Assembly: GCA_052078155.1 (NCBI GenBank)
Contig: JBQJBP010000001.1
Span: 682,001 to 746,000 of the forward strand
From: CAXBMB01 sp052078155
GTDB lineage: Bacteria; Pseudomonadota; Alphaproteobacteria; Kiloniellales; DSM-21159
DNA: 64,000 bases
Reading direction: 5' to 3'
Below, piece by piece: positions 8,678 through 17,129 of the stretch. The translations under genes and the position numbers were made by a program. The notes beneath the pieces were generated by a model. It did not search any database, was not told the DNA's origin, and worked only from the letters and a program-made list of their open reading frames with translations. Numbering within the stretch: position 1 is the stretch's first letter; each line of letters starts with the position of its first letter.

Positions 8678-9088
8678 TCAGTTACGCCGCAAAATCTCCT
8701 GGCACTTTTGCGACAGCGCATGGGAATCGTCAGACTGCAGGGGTTCTCCATTCCAGTAAACCCGGCCATCCTTGGTGACTTTGACCTGCCCCAGATTGAT
8801 GTCAGAGTTGTTGTAGCGCCCCGGCAGGACAGAGAAGTTGAGATTAAAGGTGTAAACTTCAGGAGGCTGTATGGTCGCGCCGCCATTCAAATCCGCAGAT
8901 GCTACCTTTTTGCCGGTTGTGCTGACCCCCGGCTGATAGTCGGCAGAAACAGATGCATCCGGGGTGTATTTGACCAGCCTCTGACAGTCCTTTTTGGTGA
9001 CTTTGACTGTCACCGGATCAGCCAGTGCAGACCCTGCAGCCAGGGCTGCCCCGGCCATCCAGGCAATCCCGATCAAAAGGCGCTTCAT
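8678..9088 (-). CDS. Hypothetical secreted protein, 136 residues
   Basis: An unrecognised protein with a clear signal peptide (MKRLLIGIAWMAGAALAAGSALA, cleavage near residue 23). The mature part of about 113 residues has two cysteines (in KKDCQRL and SQKCQEIL) that could form a disulphide tying the ends, and a central region rich in beta-forming residues. The lysine/valine start VTVKVTKKDCQRLV and the 'VKVTKDGRVYWNGEPL' segment suggest a small beta-rich periplasmic domain. It converges with the YceI gene and shares its terminator. No function is proposed. Confidence 0.65.
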   Translation of the reverse strand: MKRLLIGIAWMAGAALAAGSALADPVTVKVTKKDCQRLVKYTPDASVSADYQPGVSTTGKKVASADLNGGATIQPPEVYTFNLNFSVLPGRYNNSDINLGQVKVTKDGRVYWNGEPLQSDDSHALSQKCQEILRRN

Positions 9089-9108
9089 TTGGTGTCACTC
9101 CCACTGGC

Positions 9109-9249
9109 TTAAAGTCAAATCGGGTTCAGTGCTTTCACTGAACGAGAACACTTGAACCGTGCTTTGCCTCTTTCCATGGTTAGAGAGGATGAAACACGGT
9201 TCAGGTCCAAGCGCAACGCGCTTCTGACGAACCCGGTCATGCTCTAGTC
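9109..9249 (+). repeat. Dispersed repeat, copy A
   Basis: About 140 bases beginning TTAAAGTCAAATCG and ending CCGGTCATGCTCTAGTCA. It contains the core CAAGCGC-AAC-GCGCTTCTGAC, a perfect AAGCGC/GCGCTT hairpin, and TTTGCCTCTTTCCA. It shares long blocks with copies B and C. Its right end overlaps the stop codon of the GFA gene. Confidence 0.7.
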
Positions 9250-9627
9250 ATGAGGCAAGGCATCATTCAAACGGATCCAGGACAGCTGCTCACCGCTGTG
9301 CACATGGCGTTGCGGCCGAAAAGCTTCCGGATCATCCAGAGTAGCCAGATAAAAGTGAATTTCTCCTAAATAACGGTCGGCTTCATAAGCCAGCGGAGTG
9401 CCACAGTCACCACAAAAGCTGCGACGGACCCCAGGCGTTGACTCATGAACCCTGGGAGTGCCACGGGTAAAAGACGCCTGGTCCAGCTGAACCCCCACAA
9501 AGGTGGTGAAGGCTGATCCTGTGGTCCGCCGACAGGATTGGCAGTGGCAATGGGCCACCCAGTTCACGGGGTCTTCAAAGCGAAACTGAACCTTTCCGCA
9601 CAAACAGCGACCTTGATGAGCTGCCAT
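9244..9627 (-). CDS. GFA family protein (glutathione-dependent formaldehyde-activating-like)
   Basis: 127 residues with the zinc-binding cysteines of the GFA fold: CLC-G-K near residue 8-12, CHCQSC at about 27-32, and FCGDCGTPL in the second half. GFA proteins bind zinc and sometimes glutathione; most have no known substrate and this one cannot be assigned. I prefer the ATG at 9627 because the GGGAG site lies 8 bases from it and only 2 from the ATG at 9633. The TAG stop lies inside the end of repeat copy A. DddP-like gene upstream is on the same strand, 231 bases away. Confidence 0.85.
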   Translation of the reverse strand: MAAHQGRCLCGKVQFRFEDPVNWVAHCHCQSCRRTTGSAFTTFVGVQLDQASFTRGTPRVHESTPGVRRSFCGDCGTPLAYEADRYLGEIHFYLATLDDPEAFRPQRHVHSGEQLSWIRLNDALPHD

Positions 9628-9858
9628 TTGCATCTCTCCCTGGAGTAGGATCGACAGAAGGAGACGCGCCTAGCGCTCCGCATTTGTCGAGCATCACCCT
9701 CTAACATGTTGAAAAGAGGCTTTTTTACGTCTCGTTTGAAATCACCTGGAGATTCAAACTATGACGATAAGACACTCCTGTAGCCTGTCCAAATGCCAGC
9801 TTGACCAGTGACGGGTTCAAAAACAAGGCAGAGAGTGGACGTAACAGAGCCGCGTGGC

Positions 9859-11211
9859 TCACCCCCCCAGCAGCCGCTTGTCAAAGGGATAGGTCACAAG
9901 GTTCTCAAATCCCTGTTCCGTGATCAGGACCTGATCTTCAAGCTTCACGCCTTCACGGCCCCCAACAGCCCCTACATAGGCTTCCACACACAAAACCATA
10001 CCGGCCTGCAGCTGGCCATCATACCCGGAGCTGTCGAAGTCTTCGGGGTAGCGGATGGAGGGATATTCATCGCACAACCCGACGCCGTGGTAACAGACCC
10101 CATAGCGTTGATCCCGGTAAGCCGACGGCAAGCGCAGAGCCTTTTCCGTTAGTTCCTGGAAAGAAACCCCTGGTTTGAGCAACTCAGCATTGGTGGTGAT
10201 GTGTTCATGGGCGATTTTGTACAGCTCGATCTGTTCAGCGGTCGGGTCGCCCTCGCCGCACAGCCAGGTCCGGGAAAAGTCGGAACAATAGCCATAGGGG
10301 CCGATAAGGTCTGTATCAAAGGCCACAATGTCGCCATCCTGAATGACCCTGGGGCCACATTCCTGATACCAGGGGTTTGTGCGTGGACCGGAGGACAGCA
10401 GCCGTGTCTCAATCCACTCGCCCCCACGGATGATGTTGCCATGGTGCAAAACAGCCCAGAGGGCATTTTCAGTCATGCCCGGCCGCAATGCGGCTTCCAT
10501 CTCCGCCACTGCTGCTTCGCTGGCTTTGATGGCACAGCGCATGGCTTTCATTTCGTTGTCGTTTTTGATGGCCCGGGCATGTTCCGTGATCCCCTGCCCC
10601 GGCAAGACCTGAACACCAAGATTGTCAAAGGCCCGAACACCCGGGATTTCCATCTTATCCACGGCCAGGCGTCGATTGCCGCCACAGTGCTCACGCATCA
10701 GCGCGTCAACTTCCCTGGCAAAACGTTCGGCAAACTCCTCCATGCGGTCACCGGCTTCAAAATAGAAGAAGGCGGCACCGTGGCGGATTTCATTGACCAG
10801 TGGCAGGTGGGCGCTCAGATGGTCACAGCCATGAAAGTCCCACAGAACCAGGGGTCCTTCGGCCGGGATAAAACACGCCCGGCAAGGATTATGGGCGATC
10901 CAGAGCTGCATGTTTGTGCAGTCGGTGGCGTAGCGAATGTTCAGCGGATCAAACAGCAACAGGCCCGCCAGGTCGTGTTTTTGAATTTCTGCACGCATGC
11001 GCCCCAGCCGATAGGCGCGAAGCTCCTCCAGGTTTGGCACCTCCTGCCCCAGGGCTTCCCATTCATCAAAAGCCAGTTGTGTCGGCCCGATTTCCACCCG
11101 GTCATTGTCAGCCGGAGACCCGTCAGGGCGGGTTGCAGGCGTGGCACGGCGGCGGGTCGGGTCAATTTTCCGATTGGAGGAAGAGATCGAAAAGGGATTG
11201 TCCTGCAACAT
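9859..11211 (-). CDS. dddP: DMSP lyase DddP (M24 peptidase-fold)
   Basis: 450 residues. M24 (aminopeptidase P/creatinase-like) fold with an N-terminal domain and a C-terminal pita-bread metal domain. Metal ligands are visible as D299, D301, D311, H375, E410 and E425, with Y370 and D381 nearby (in RYGVCYHG and GLCDEYP). From memory, the crystal structure of Ruegeria lacuscaerulensis DddP has ligands D295, D297, D307, H371, E406, E421 and catalytic Y366 and D377. Every one is matched at a constant offset of four. Signature stretches NDNDRVEIGPTQLAF and RYATD.TNMQLW..HNP also fit DddP. The reaction would be DMSP to DMS and acrylate in the cytoplasm. Start at 11211: AGGAG is 10 bases upstream, but only 1 base from the ATG at 11220. 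No acrylate genes are adjacent. Alternative: a non-lyase M24 peptidase. Confidence 0.82.
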   Translation of the reverse strand: MLQDNPFSISSSNRKIDPTRRRATPATRPDGSPADNDRVEIGPTQLAFDEWEALGQEVPNLEELRAYRLGRMRAEIQKHDLAGLLLFDPLNIRYATDCTNMQLWIAHNPCRACFIPAEGPLVLWDFHGCDHLSAHLPLVNEIRHGAAFFYFEAGDRMEEFAERFAREVDALMREHCGGNRRLAVDKMEIPGVRAFDNLGVQVLPGQGITEHARAIKNDNEMKAMRCAIKASEAAVAEMEAALRPGMTENALWAVLHHGNIIRGGEWIETRLLSSGPRTNPWYQECGPRVIQDGDIVAFDTDLIGPYGYCSDFSRTWLCGEGDPTAEQIELYKIAHEHITTNAELLKPGVSFQELTEKALRLPSAYRDQRYGVCYHGVGLCDEYPSIRYPEDFDSSGYDGQLQAGMVLCVEAYVGAVGGREGVKLEDQVLITEQGFENLVTYPFDKRLLGG

Positions 11212-11290
11212 GGGGGGCATGCTCCTGAGAAAGACGGCCTGTTCTGAGAGACAAATCGCCTCAAGTGCACCCGCTACGTGATGATACTCG

Positions 11291-11386
11291 AAGCATGAAT
11301 TTGCCTCTTTTCAGTTTTTTTAGAAGATCAGTCACAGTTCAGGTGCAAGCGCACTACGCTTCTGACTAAACCGATCATCATCTAGA
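11291..11386 (+). repeat. Dispersed repeat, copy B (right part)
   Basis: Aligns with copy A from TTTGCCTCTTTTCA through GTTCAGGTGCAAGCGC, CGCTTCTGAC, AAACCGATCAT and TCTAG. The core hairpin is imperfect here (AAGCGC-ACTA-CGCTT). The left part carrying TTAAAGTCAAATCG is missing. Confidence 0.68.
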
Positions 11387-11458
11387 GAAAACTGTAGTTG
11401 TTCTCTTGCAGCTGTCTGTCCCATCTGCGCCCAGACGGTGACGGTTCTCTGCCCTTTC

Positions 11459-11594
11459 CTTAAAGTCAAATCGCAATAAGTGAAATCACTTCGTGATAAC
11501 GCTTTGAGCCTGGAACTCTTTTCAATGTTGCAGAGGATGAGTCAGGGTTTAGGCACAAGCGCAGAGCGCTTCTAACCAAACCAATCATGCTCTG
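11459..11594 (+). repeat. Dispersed repeat, copy C
   Basis: Starts TTAAAGTCAAATCG like copy A, contains AAGTGAAATCACTTCGTGATAACGC, then GGTTTAGGCACAAGCGC-AGA-GCGCTTCT, and ends CCAATCATGCTCTGG. The core AAGCGC-AGA-GCGCTT is a perfect 6-bp hairpin. Confidence 0.68.
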
Positions 11595-11645
11595 GCCTTG
11601 TGCCTTACAACCTGTTTCTTAGTGGCAGGCTGGGATTGACCGACC

Positions 11646-11679
11646 AAAGAAAAAGGCCAGCTGCAAGAGCTGGCCTTCT
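11646..11679 (-). terminator. Rho-independent terminator of the BMP transporter operon
   Basis: Reading the minus strand, GGCCAGCT (11675-11668) pairs with AGCTGGCC (11662-11655) around a 5-base loop and is followed by TTTTTCTTT. It lies 26 bases after the BMP stop codon. Confidence 0.9.
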
Positions 11680-11704
11680 TTGACTAAAGCTGGTTCAGGT
11701 GGGG

Positions 11705-12787
11705 TTATTTTGGCAGGTCGCCGACCACGCCTTCCACGTACCAGTCCATGCCCAGCAGCGCGCCGTCATCCAGGGTTTCCCCTTCTGCGACAACAACTTC
11801 ACCCTTTTTGTTTTTAATCGGGCCGGCGAAGGCGTGCAGCTTGCCGCTCTTGATGTCGGCCAGAGCCTGCTCGGCTTCGGCTTTTACTTCAGCAGGCAGG
11901 GCGCTGTTGTAAGGAGCCAGACGCACCATTTCGACGTCAAACCCACCCCAGGTGTCCATGCTTTCCCAAGTGCCGTCCATGACGGCCTGGGTGCGGGCCA
12001 CGTAGTAGGCATTCCAATCATCGATGATGGCAGTCATCTGGGCTTTTTCGCCGAAGCGAGCCATGTCAGAGGCCTGGCCCACGGCCCAGACACCCCGTTC
12101 CTGCGCAGCCTGCATGGGAGCCGGAGAATCAGTGTGCTGCAGGACCACGTCCACGCCCTGGTCAATCAGAGCCTGAGCTGCGGCAGCTTCTTTGCCGGGG
12201 TCATACCAGGAATTCACCCAAACGACGCTGACTTCGATGGCGGGATCGATTTTGCGGGCCGCCAGAGTAACTGCGTTGATGCCACGCACCACTTCAGGAA
12301 TTGGGAAAGAGCCGATGTAGCCAATCTTTTTGGATTTGGTCATGCGGGCGGCAAGAATGCCGGAGATCACCCGGCCTTCATAGAAGCGACCGGCATAGGT
12401 GGAAACGTTCTTGGAGCGCTTGTAACCCGTGGCGTGCTCAAATTTCACGTTGGGGAACTGTTTGGCCACCTTCAGGGTCGGGTTCATGAAACCGAAAGAG
12501 GTGGTGAAGATCAGATCATGGCCGGAGGCGGCCAACTGACGGATGACCCGCTCTGCGTCAGCCCCTTCAGGCACGGATTCAACGAAGGTGGTTTCCACCT
12601 TGTCACCGAATTTTTCCTCAATGGCCTGGCGGCCGATGTCGTGGCGGTAAGACCAGCCATGATCCCCCACAGGGCCCACATAGATGAAGCCGACTTTGGT
12701 CTTGTCAGCGGCCGCTGCCGGTGTGGCCACAAGCGCCAGTGCCGTTGCGGCAGCGCCCAGAAGCTTGGACAAAGATAGACGAGACAT
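11705..12787 (-). CDS. BMP family ABC transporter substrate-binding protein
   Basis: 360 residues with a Sec signal peptide (MSRLSLSKLLGAAATALALV, cleavage near residue 26). The periplasmic-binding domain of the basic membrane protein/PnrA family shows 'KVGFIYVGPVGDHGWSYRHDIGRQ' near the N-terminus, 'HATGYKRSKNVSTYAGRFYEGRVISGILA' and 'GWDNAYYVARTQAVMDGTW'-like segments. BMP proteins bind nucleosides or purine-like ligands. It is the last gene of a four-gene operon that also encodes the ATPase and two permeases, so this is an importer, with the exact ligand unknown. Confidence 0.92.
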   Translation of the reverse strand: MSRLSLSKLLGAAATALALVATPAAAADKTKVGFIYVGPVGDHGWSYRHDIGRQAIEEKFGDKVETTFVESVPEGADAERVIRQLAASGHDLIFTTSFGFMNPTLKVAKQFPNVKFEHATGYKRSKNVSTYAGRFYEGRVISGILAARMTKSKKIGYIGSFPIPEVVRGINAVTLAARKIDPAIEVSVVWVNSWYDPGKEAAAAQALIDQGVDVVLQHTDSPAPMQAAQERGVWAVGQASDMARFGEKAQMTAIIDDWNAYYVARTQAVMDGTWESMDTWGGFDVEMVRLAPYNSALPAEVKAEAEQALADIKSGKLHAFAGPIKNKKGEVVVAEGETLDDGALLGMDWYVEGVVGDLPK

Positions 12788-12829
12788 GAAAGAAACCTTC
12801 CCTTTTCGTTTTCTTGGCAGAAAAGCAGT

Positions 12830-13744
12830 TTACGTGCTGGGTCGAAAGAGCTTGCCGATGCAAGCCGGAGCATTGATGCGGATCCGGGCCTCATCCCGGG
12901 AAATCAGGACCAGAACCAGAATCGTGGCCAGATAGGGCAACATGGACAGCACCTGAGAGGGCAGAGAGATCCCCAGGCCCTGCAGATGCAGCTGTCCGAT
13001 GGTAATGCCGCCAAAGAGATACGCGCCGAACAGCACCCTGCCCGGCCTCCAGGTTGCAAACACCACCAACGCCAGGGCGATCCAGCCACGCCCGGCAGAC
13101 ATGTTTTCGGCCCACATGGGGGTGTAGGCCAAAGAAAGGTAGGCTCCCGCCACGCCACTCATGGCACCGCCGAAGAGGGTCGCCAGATAGCGGATAGCAA
13201 TGACAGGATAGCCGATTGCGTGGGCTGCGTCGTGATTTTCTCCCACCGCGCGCAGGACCAGCCCGGCCCGGCTGCGGTTCAGGAACCACCAGACCGCCCC
13301 CACCATAAAGAGGGAAAAATAGACCAGCAGATCATGGAACAGCAGGTTGGAGAGGAAGCCGGGCACGCCGTCGATCTGCAGCTTGGGCAGACGTTCCACG
13401 GCAACACCGACAAAATCCTGACCCAGCAAGGCCGACAGGCCAATGCCGAAGATGGTCAGTGCCAGACCTGTTGCGACCTGATTGGCCTGCAGGCTCAAGG
13501 TCAGAATGCCGAACATCAGGGCCATACCGGCGCCGCTGCCTGCCGCGGCCAGCAAGGCCAGCGTTGTGGAGCCTGTGGCAACCACGGTGGCAAATCCGCT
13601 GACCGCCCCCACCAGCATCATGCCCTCAATGCCCAGATTGAGGACACCGGATTTCTCCGTCACCAGTTCACCGATGGCCGCCAGCAACAGAGGTGTTGCG
13701 GCCACAACGATGGATGCGAAGATCAGGGTAAAGGTATCGATCAT
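12830..13744 (-). CDS. ABC transporter permease (BMP/nucleoside type), subunit 2
   Basis: 304 residues, about eight to nine membrane helices of the BPD_transp_2 (branched-chain amino acid/nucleoside) permease family. Diagnostic stretches are 'LTEKSGVLNLGIEGMMLVGAV' near residue 30-50 and 'SGVAGAYLSLAYTPMWAENMSAGRGWIALALV', characteristic of the YufQ/NupC-like permease. It starts 3 bases after the stop of the preceding permease, implying translational coupling, and lies 42 bases before the substrate-binding protein gene. Confidence 0.92.
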   Translation of the reverse strand: MIDTFTLIFASIVVAATPLLLAAIGELVTEKSGVLNLGIEGMMLVGAVSGFATVVATGSTTLALLAAAGSGAGMALMFGILTLSLQANQVATGLALTIFGIGLSALLGQDFVGVAVERLPKLQIDGVPGFLSNLLFHDLLVYFSLFMVGAVWWFLNRSRAGLVLRAVGENHDAAHAIGYPVIAIRYLATLFGGAMSGVAGAYLSLAYTPMWAENMSAGRGWIALALVVFATWRPGRVLFGAYLFGGITIGQLHLQGLGISLPSQVLSMLPYLATILVLVLISRDEARIRINAPACIGKLFRPST

Positions 13745-13747
13745 TGT

Positions 13748-14833
13748 TTAGGCCCTTCCCGCCAGGCCAACCCACCGCAGGCGGTAGAGGATCAGAACAT
13801 CCGTCGCCAACAGGAAGAACAGCAGCATGCCCTGGAACACCCCGGTTACGGCCAGGGGCAAGCCCAGGCTGATCTGGGCTGCTTCCCCGCCCAGGTAGGA
13901 CAAGGCCATCAAGGCTGCGGCAAAGATAATGCCCAGAGGATGCAAACGGCCCAGAAAGGCAACGATGATGGCCGTAAAGCCATAGCCCGGAGAAATGGTC
14001 GACTGCAGCTGACCAATGGGCCCGGCCACCTCCATGATGCCCGCCAGACCCGCCAGACCACCGGACAGCAACAGGCAGAACCAGGTTAGCTTCTTCTGAC
14101 TGAACCCGGCGTAGCTGGCTGCCCGTGGGGACAGGCCGACCACGCGCACCTGAAAACCGACAAAACTGCGCGACAGCAACAGCCAGCAGAGCAAAACCAG
14201 AACCAGAGCCAGAATGAAGCCCCAATTCAGGCGGGTGTTTTCAATCAGAATGGGCAGAAGTGCGGAATCCTGGAAGATGCGGGATTCAGGAAAATTGAAC
14301 CCGTCAGGGTCCCGCCAGGGGCCGTGGACCAGATAAGACAGGCTCAGGGTGGCCACATAAGTCAGCATCAAACTGGTCAGGATCTCATTGGCATTGAAGC
14401 GGGTCTTCAGCAAGGCCGGAATGCTGGCCCAGAGTGCGCCGCCGATCACCCCGGCCAGCAACATCAAAGGCACCAGCCACCAGCCGGAAGCGTCCGGTAC
14501 CGCATCATAGGCCCAGAGCGCCACGCCGCCGCCGAAAATGCCGCCAAAAGTCAATTGCCCTTCCGCCCCGATGTTCCAGACATTGGCCCGAAAGCCGATG
14601 GCAAGACCGACAGCGATCAAGGCCAGAGGCGTGGCCTTCAGGGCCCACTCCGTCACCCCCCAGACCGTGGAAAGCGGTTCAACAAAAAAGGCGTAGAGGG
14701 CATCCAGAGGGTTGAACCCCAGGAAAGCGAAAAGCAGAGAGCCCCCCAGCAGAGTGAGCAGCACTGCCAGAAGCGGCGCCAGATAGGCCATGGTGCGGGA
14801 GCTCTCGGCCCGGGCTTCCAGCTTAACGAACAC
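13748..14833 (-). CDS. ABC transporter permease (BMP/nucleoside type), subunit 1
   Basis: 361 residues, BPD_transp_2 family with an N-terminal extra segment. The conserved 'NVWNIGAEGQLTFGGIFGG' motif near 110-130 and 'GGLAGLAGIMEVAGPIGQL' in the second half match the YufP-like partner. It overlaps the end of the ATPase gene by 11 bases, so the two are translationally coupled. With the other permease it forms the heterodimeric membrane channel of the importer. Confidence 0.92.
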   Translation of the reverse strand: MFVKLEARAESSRTMAYLAPLLAVLLTLLGGSLLFAFLGFNPLDALYAFFVEPLSTVWGVTEWALKATPLALIAVGLAIGFRANVWNIGAEGQLTFGGIFGGGVALWAYDAVPDASGWWLVPLMLLAGVIGGALWASIPALLKTRFNANEILTSLMLTYVATLSLSYLVHGPWRDPDGFNFPESRIFQDSALLPILIENTRLNWGFILALVLVLLCWLLLSRSFVGFQVRVVGLSPRAASYAGFSQKKLTWFCLLLSGGLAGLAGIMEVAGPIGQLQSTISPGYGFTAIIVAFLGRLHPLGIIFAAALMALSYLGGEAAQISLGLPLAVTGVFQGMLLFFLLATDVLILYRLRWVGLAGRA

Positions 14834-16418
14834 GCACAGACTCCTCGGACACCAGTCCTTCTGCTTTTGCCCCGCCCATCAGCAGGCCCAGGGTTTCTTC
14901 ATTGGTTTCGTGGGTGTCCATCGGCACGGACAAACCGCCATGGAAAAGAACCGTTATGCGGTCTGTCAGCCCCATCAGTTCATCCAGATCCTGGGAGACA
15001 ACCAGCACTGCCGCGCCCTTTCTGGCGAGATCCAAAATGGCCTGGTGAATGGCAGCGGCCGCCCCGGCATCCACGCCCCAGGTCGGGGCAGACACGACAA
15101 AAACCCCCGGATCCTGCAGGATTTCCCGGCCTACAATGAACTTCTGCAGATTGCCGCCGCTTAAGCTGCGCGCTTCGGCCTGAGCCCCGGCTGTTTTGAC
15201 AGAAAAGGCTTCGATGATTTTCTGGGCCTTGTCCCGGGCCGCTGCAAAAGACACCAGACCCCGTGACACCAGCCCATAGCGGCGATGGCCGGTCAGAACA
15301 GTGTTTTCTTCCAGCGTCATCAAAGGCACGGCAGAATGACCCAGGCGCTCTTCCGGCACCACGGACAGGCCCAGTTTGCGGCGGGCATCAGGTCCGGACC
15401 GCCCGGCATCATAGCCGTCGATGCGGATGACTTCGCCGCCGCCCGCCAGTTTTTCCCCGGCCAGGGCTTCAATCAGCTCGCTCTGGCCATTGCCGGCCAC
15501 ACCGGCCACACCAACAATCTCCCCGGCGCGTATCGTCAGATTTACATCCTTCAGATCTGTTCCGTGGGGATCTGACGAAGCCAGTGACAGTCCGATGATT
15601 TCCAGACGGGGGATGCCGAATTCAGCCCCTTCTTCACGCACCGGATCCACAAGATCGCTGCCGATCATCATGGCCGCCAGCGAGCGGGCGCTTTCTTCGG
15701 AGGGTGTACAATGGGCGACGGTCTTGCCGCCTCGCAGAATGGTGGCCTGATCACAGAGAGCGCGGATTTCTTCCAGTTTGTGAGAGATGTAAAGTACCGT
15801 GCAGCCCTCCTGCTTGAGCTTGCGCAGGGTTTCAAACAGTGCTTCGCTTTCCTGGGGCGTCAGCACAGATGTGGGCTCATCCATGATCAGCAGCTTGGGA
15901 TCTTGCAGCAAACAGCGCACAATCTCGACCCGCTGGCGCTCCCCCACAGACAGGCTGTGCACATGTCGTGCCGGATCCAGGGCCAGACCGTACCTGGCTG
16001 AAATCTCGGCAATCCGGTCCGCCATGGCCTGTGGAGAGTCCGTGCTGTCCAGACCCAGCACGATGTTCTCCGCCACGGTAAGGGAATCAAACAGGGAAAA
16101 ATGCTGAAAGACCATGCCGATACCAAGTCGGCGGGCTTCATTGGGAGAGCGAATTGCCTGGGGCTTGCCTTGCCACAGAATCTCACCGGCATCAGCATGC
16201 AGCGCGCCGTAGACGATCTTCACAAGGGTGGATTTTCCGGCGCCGTTTTCTCCCAACAACGCATGGATTTCCCCGGCTTCCAGTTTCAGGTCCACCGCAT
16301 CATTGGCAAGACAGCCTGGAAAACTCTTGGTGATGCCCTGCAGCTCCAAGAGAGGCGTAGATGAGGACTTGGGTGACCCTTCCGACTGACTGGACTGGAA
16401 GGTTGACGCTTGGCTCAC
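14823..16418 (-). CDS. ABC transporter ATP-binding protein, two NBDs (YufO/RbsA-like)
   Basis: 531 residues carrying two nucleotide-binding domains in one chain. The first has Walker A GENGAGKSTLVK and signature LSVGERQRVEIVRCLL. The second has a degenerate P-loop (AGVAGNGQSELIEAL) and signature LSGGNLQKFIVGREIL, as usual for this group. It powers the BMP importer and is the first gene of the operon, so the promoter must lie upstream in 16419-16871. Gene order ATPase-permease-permease-BMP differs from Bacillus, where the binding protein comes first. Confidence 0.93.
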   Translation of the reverse strand: MSQASTFQSSQSEGSPKSSSTPLLELQGITKSFPGCLANDAVDLKLEAGEIHALLGENGAGKSTLVKIVYGALHADAGEILWQGKPQAIRSPNEARRLGIGMVFQHFSLFDSLTVAENIVLGLDSTDSPQAMADRIAEISARYGLALDPARHVHSLSVGERQRVEIVRCLLQDPKLLIMDEPTSVLTPQESEALFETLRKLKQEGCTVLYISHKLEEIRALCDQATILRGGKTVAHCTPSEESARSLAAMMIGSDLVDPVREEGAEFGIPRLEIIGLSLASSDPHGTDLKDVNLTIRAGEIVGVAGVAGNGQSELIEALAGEKLAGGGEVIRIDGYDAGRSGPDARRKLGLSVVPEERLGHSAVPLMTLEENTVLTGHRRYGLVSRGLVSFAAARDKAQKIIEAFSVKTAGAQAEARSLSGGNLQKFIVGREILQDPGVFVVSAPTWGVDAGAAAAIHQAILDLARKGAAVLVVSQDLDELMGLTDRITVLFHGGLSVPMDTHETNEETLGLLMGGAKAEGLVSEESVRVR

Positions 16419-16871
16419 GATCTAGAGGCCTTGGTTTATGTGGTCCCTGTGGTGATGGCTGGTTTCTTCAATCAAAGAAACATGGCTGCCACCCTCCGCT
16501 GACAGTGTGACCGGGAACAAAAAAATCAGCATGAAACCCCAAACCAAGGTCACCAGCTGATTGTTCGCAAAAAGAAAGTCGTCCCCCGACACGACCTGGC
16601 GCGTTTCAGTCATCACGCAAAAGCGTTCACTGAGCCGTCATCAGGTCGGGGGCAGTGTCTCTGAAATGCCCCGACATTGCAACAAAACCCACGCACCAAT
16701 GCGTAAATTGCCGCGTCATGGTGCCCTGCCTGCACCAGAAAGCTGTTTGCCCTGCCCGCTCTGCCTCTTTCAGGGCAATCAAGGGACGGATTTGTCTGAA
16801 ATTTGAGCAGGTCCTTCAATCTAGCCTGTTTTGACCTGCGCAAGATGAATGTGGCCAATGGAGTCGGCGGC
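16419..16871. other. Intergenic region upstream of the BMP operon
   Basis: 453 bases. A 64-codon frame (16422-16616, minus) has no ribosome-binding site and no recognisable family, and I do not call it. The region must contain the importer promoter and the end of the transcript of the DUF1467 gene. A weak GCAGGTC/GACCTGC stem downstream of that gene has no T-run. Confidence 0.4.
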
Positions 16872-17126
16872 TCAGTCCCAGAAGCCCTGAACGGCTTCAC
16901 GGAATGACAGCATGTCGGATTCCACAATGGCGTAGATCACCAGCCAGATAACGCAGGTGATCCCCGTGGTGATCAAAGCCTTTCGGCCAATCTGTGGATT
17001 TTCCGGGGCACCAGGGTCGTGTCCGACCTCCGGATTTTCAGCACGCTGTACACCGATGGGCAGGATGGCAAAGATCACCACCCACCAAACCACGGCAAAA
17101 ACCAGAAGGCCGGTCACAATCCCCAT
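16872..17126 (-). CDS. DUF1467 family membrane protein
   Basis: 84 residues with two membrane helices (about 5-24 and 50-67) separated by a polar loop 'RAENPEVGHDPGAPENPQIG'. Size, pattern and location directly after mce (3-base gap) are those of the alphaproteobacterial DUF1467 family, which sits in the rnj-mce-DUF1467-proS neighbourhood in many genomes. Function is unknown. The usual next gene proS is not here, so the conserved block ends at this point. Confidence 0.85.
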   Translation of the reverse strand: MGIVTGLLVFAVVWWVVIFAILPIGVQRAENPEVGHDPGAPENPQIGRKALITTGITCVIWLVIYAIVESDMLSFREAVQGFWD

Positions 17127-17129
17127 GGT

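Larger units (their letters stand above)
11221..11704. other. Intergenic region with two repeat copies and a terminator
   Basis: 484 bases between the BMP gene and the dddP-like gene hold no coding sequence. They contain dispersed repeat copies B and C in the same orientation and the terminator of the BMP operon. The dddP promoter must lie here, partly within repeat sequence. Confidence 0.6.

Noticed and set aside
16422..16616. A 64-codon minus frame between the ABC ATPase gene and DUF1467
   Set aside because: No ribosome-binding site, no recognisable family, histidine-rich end; not supported as a gene.
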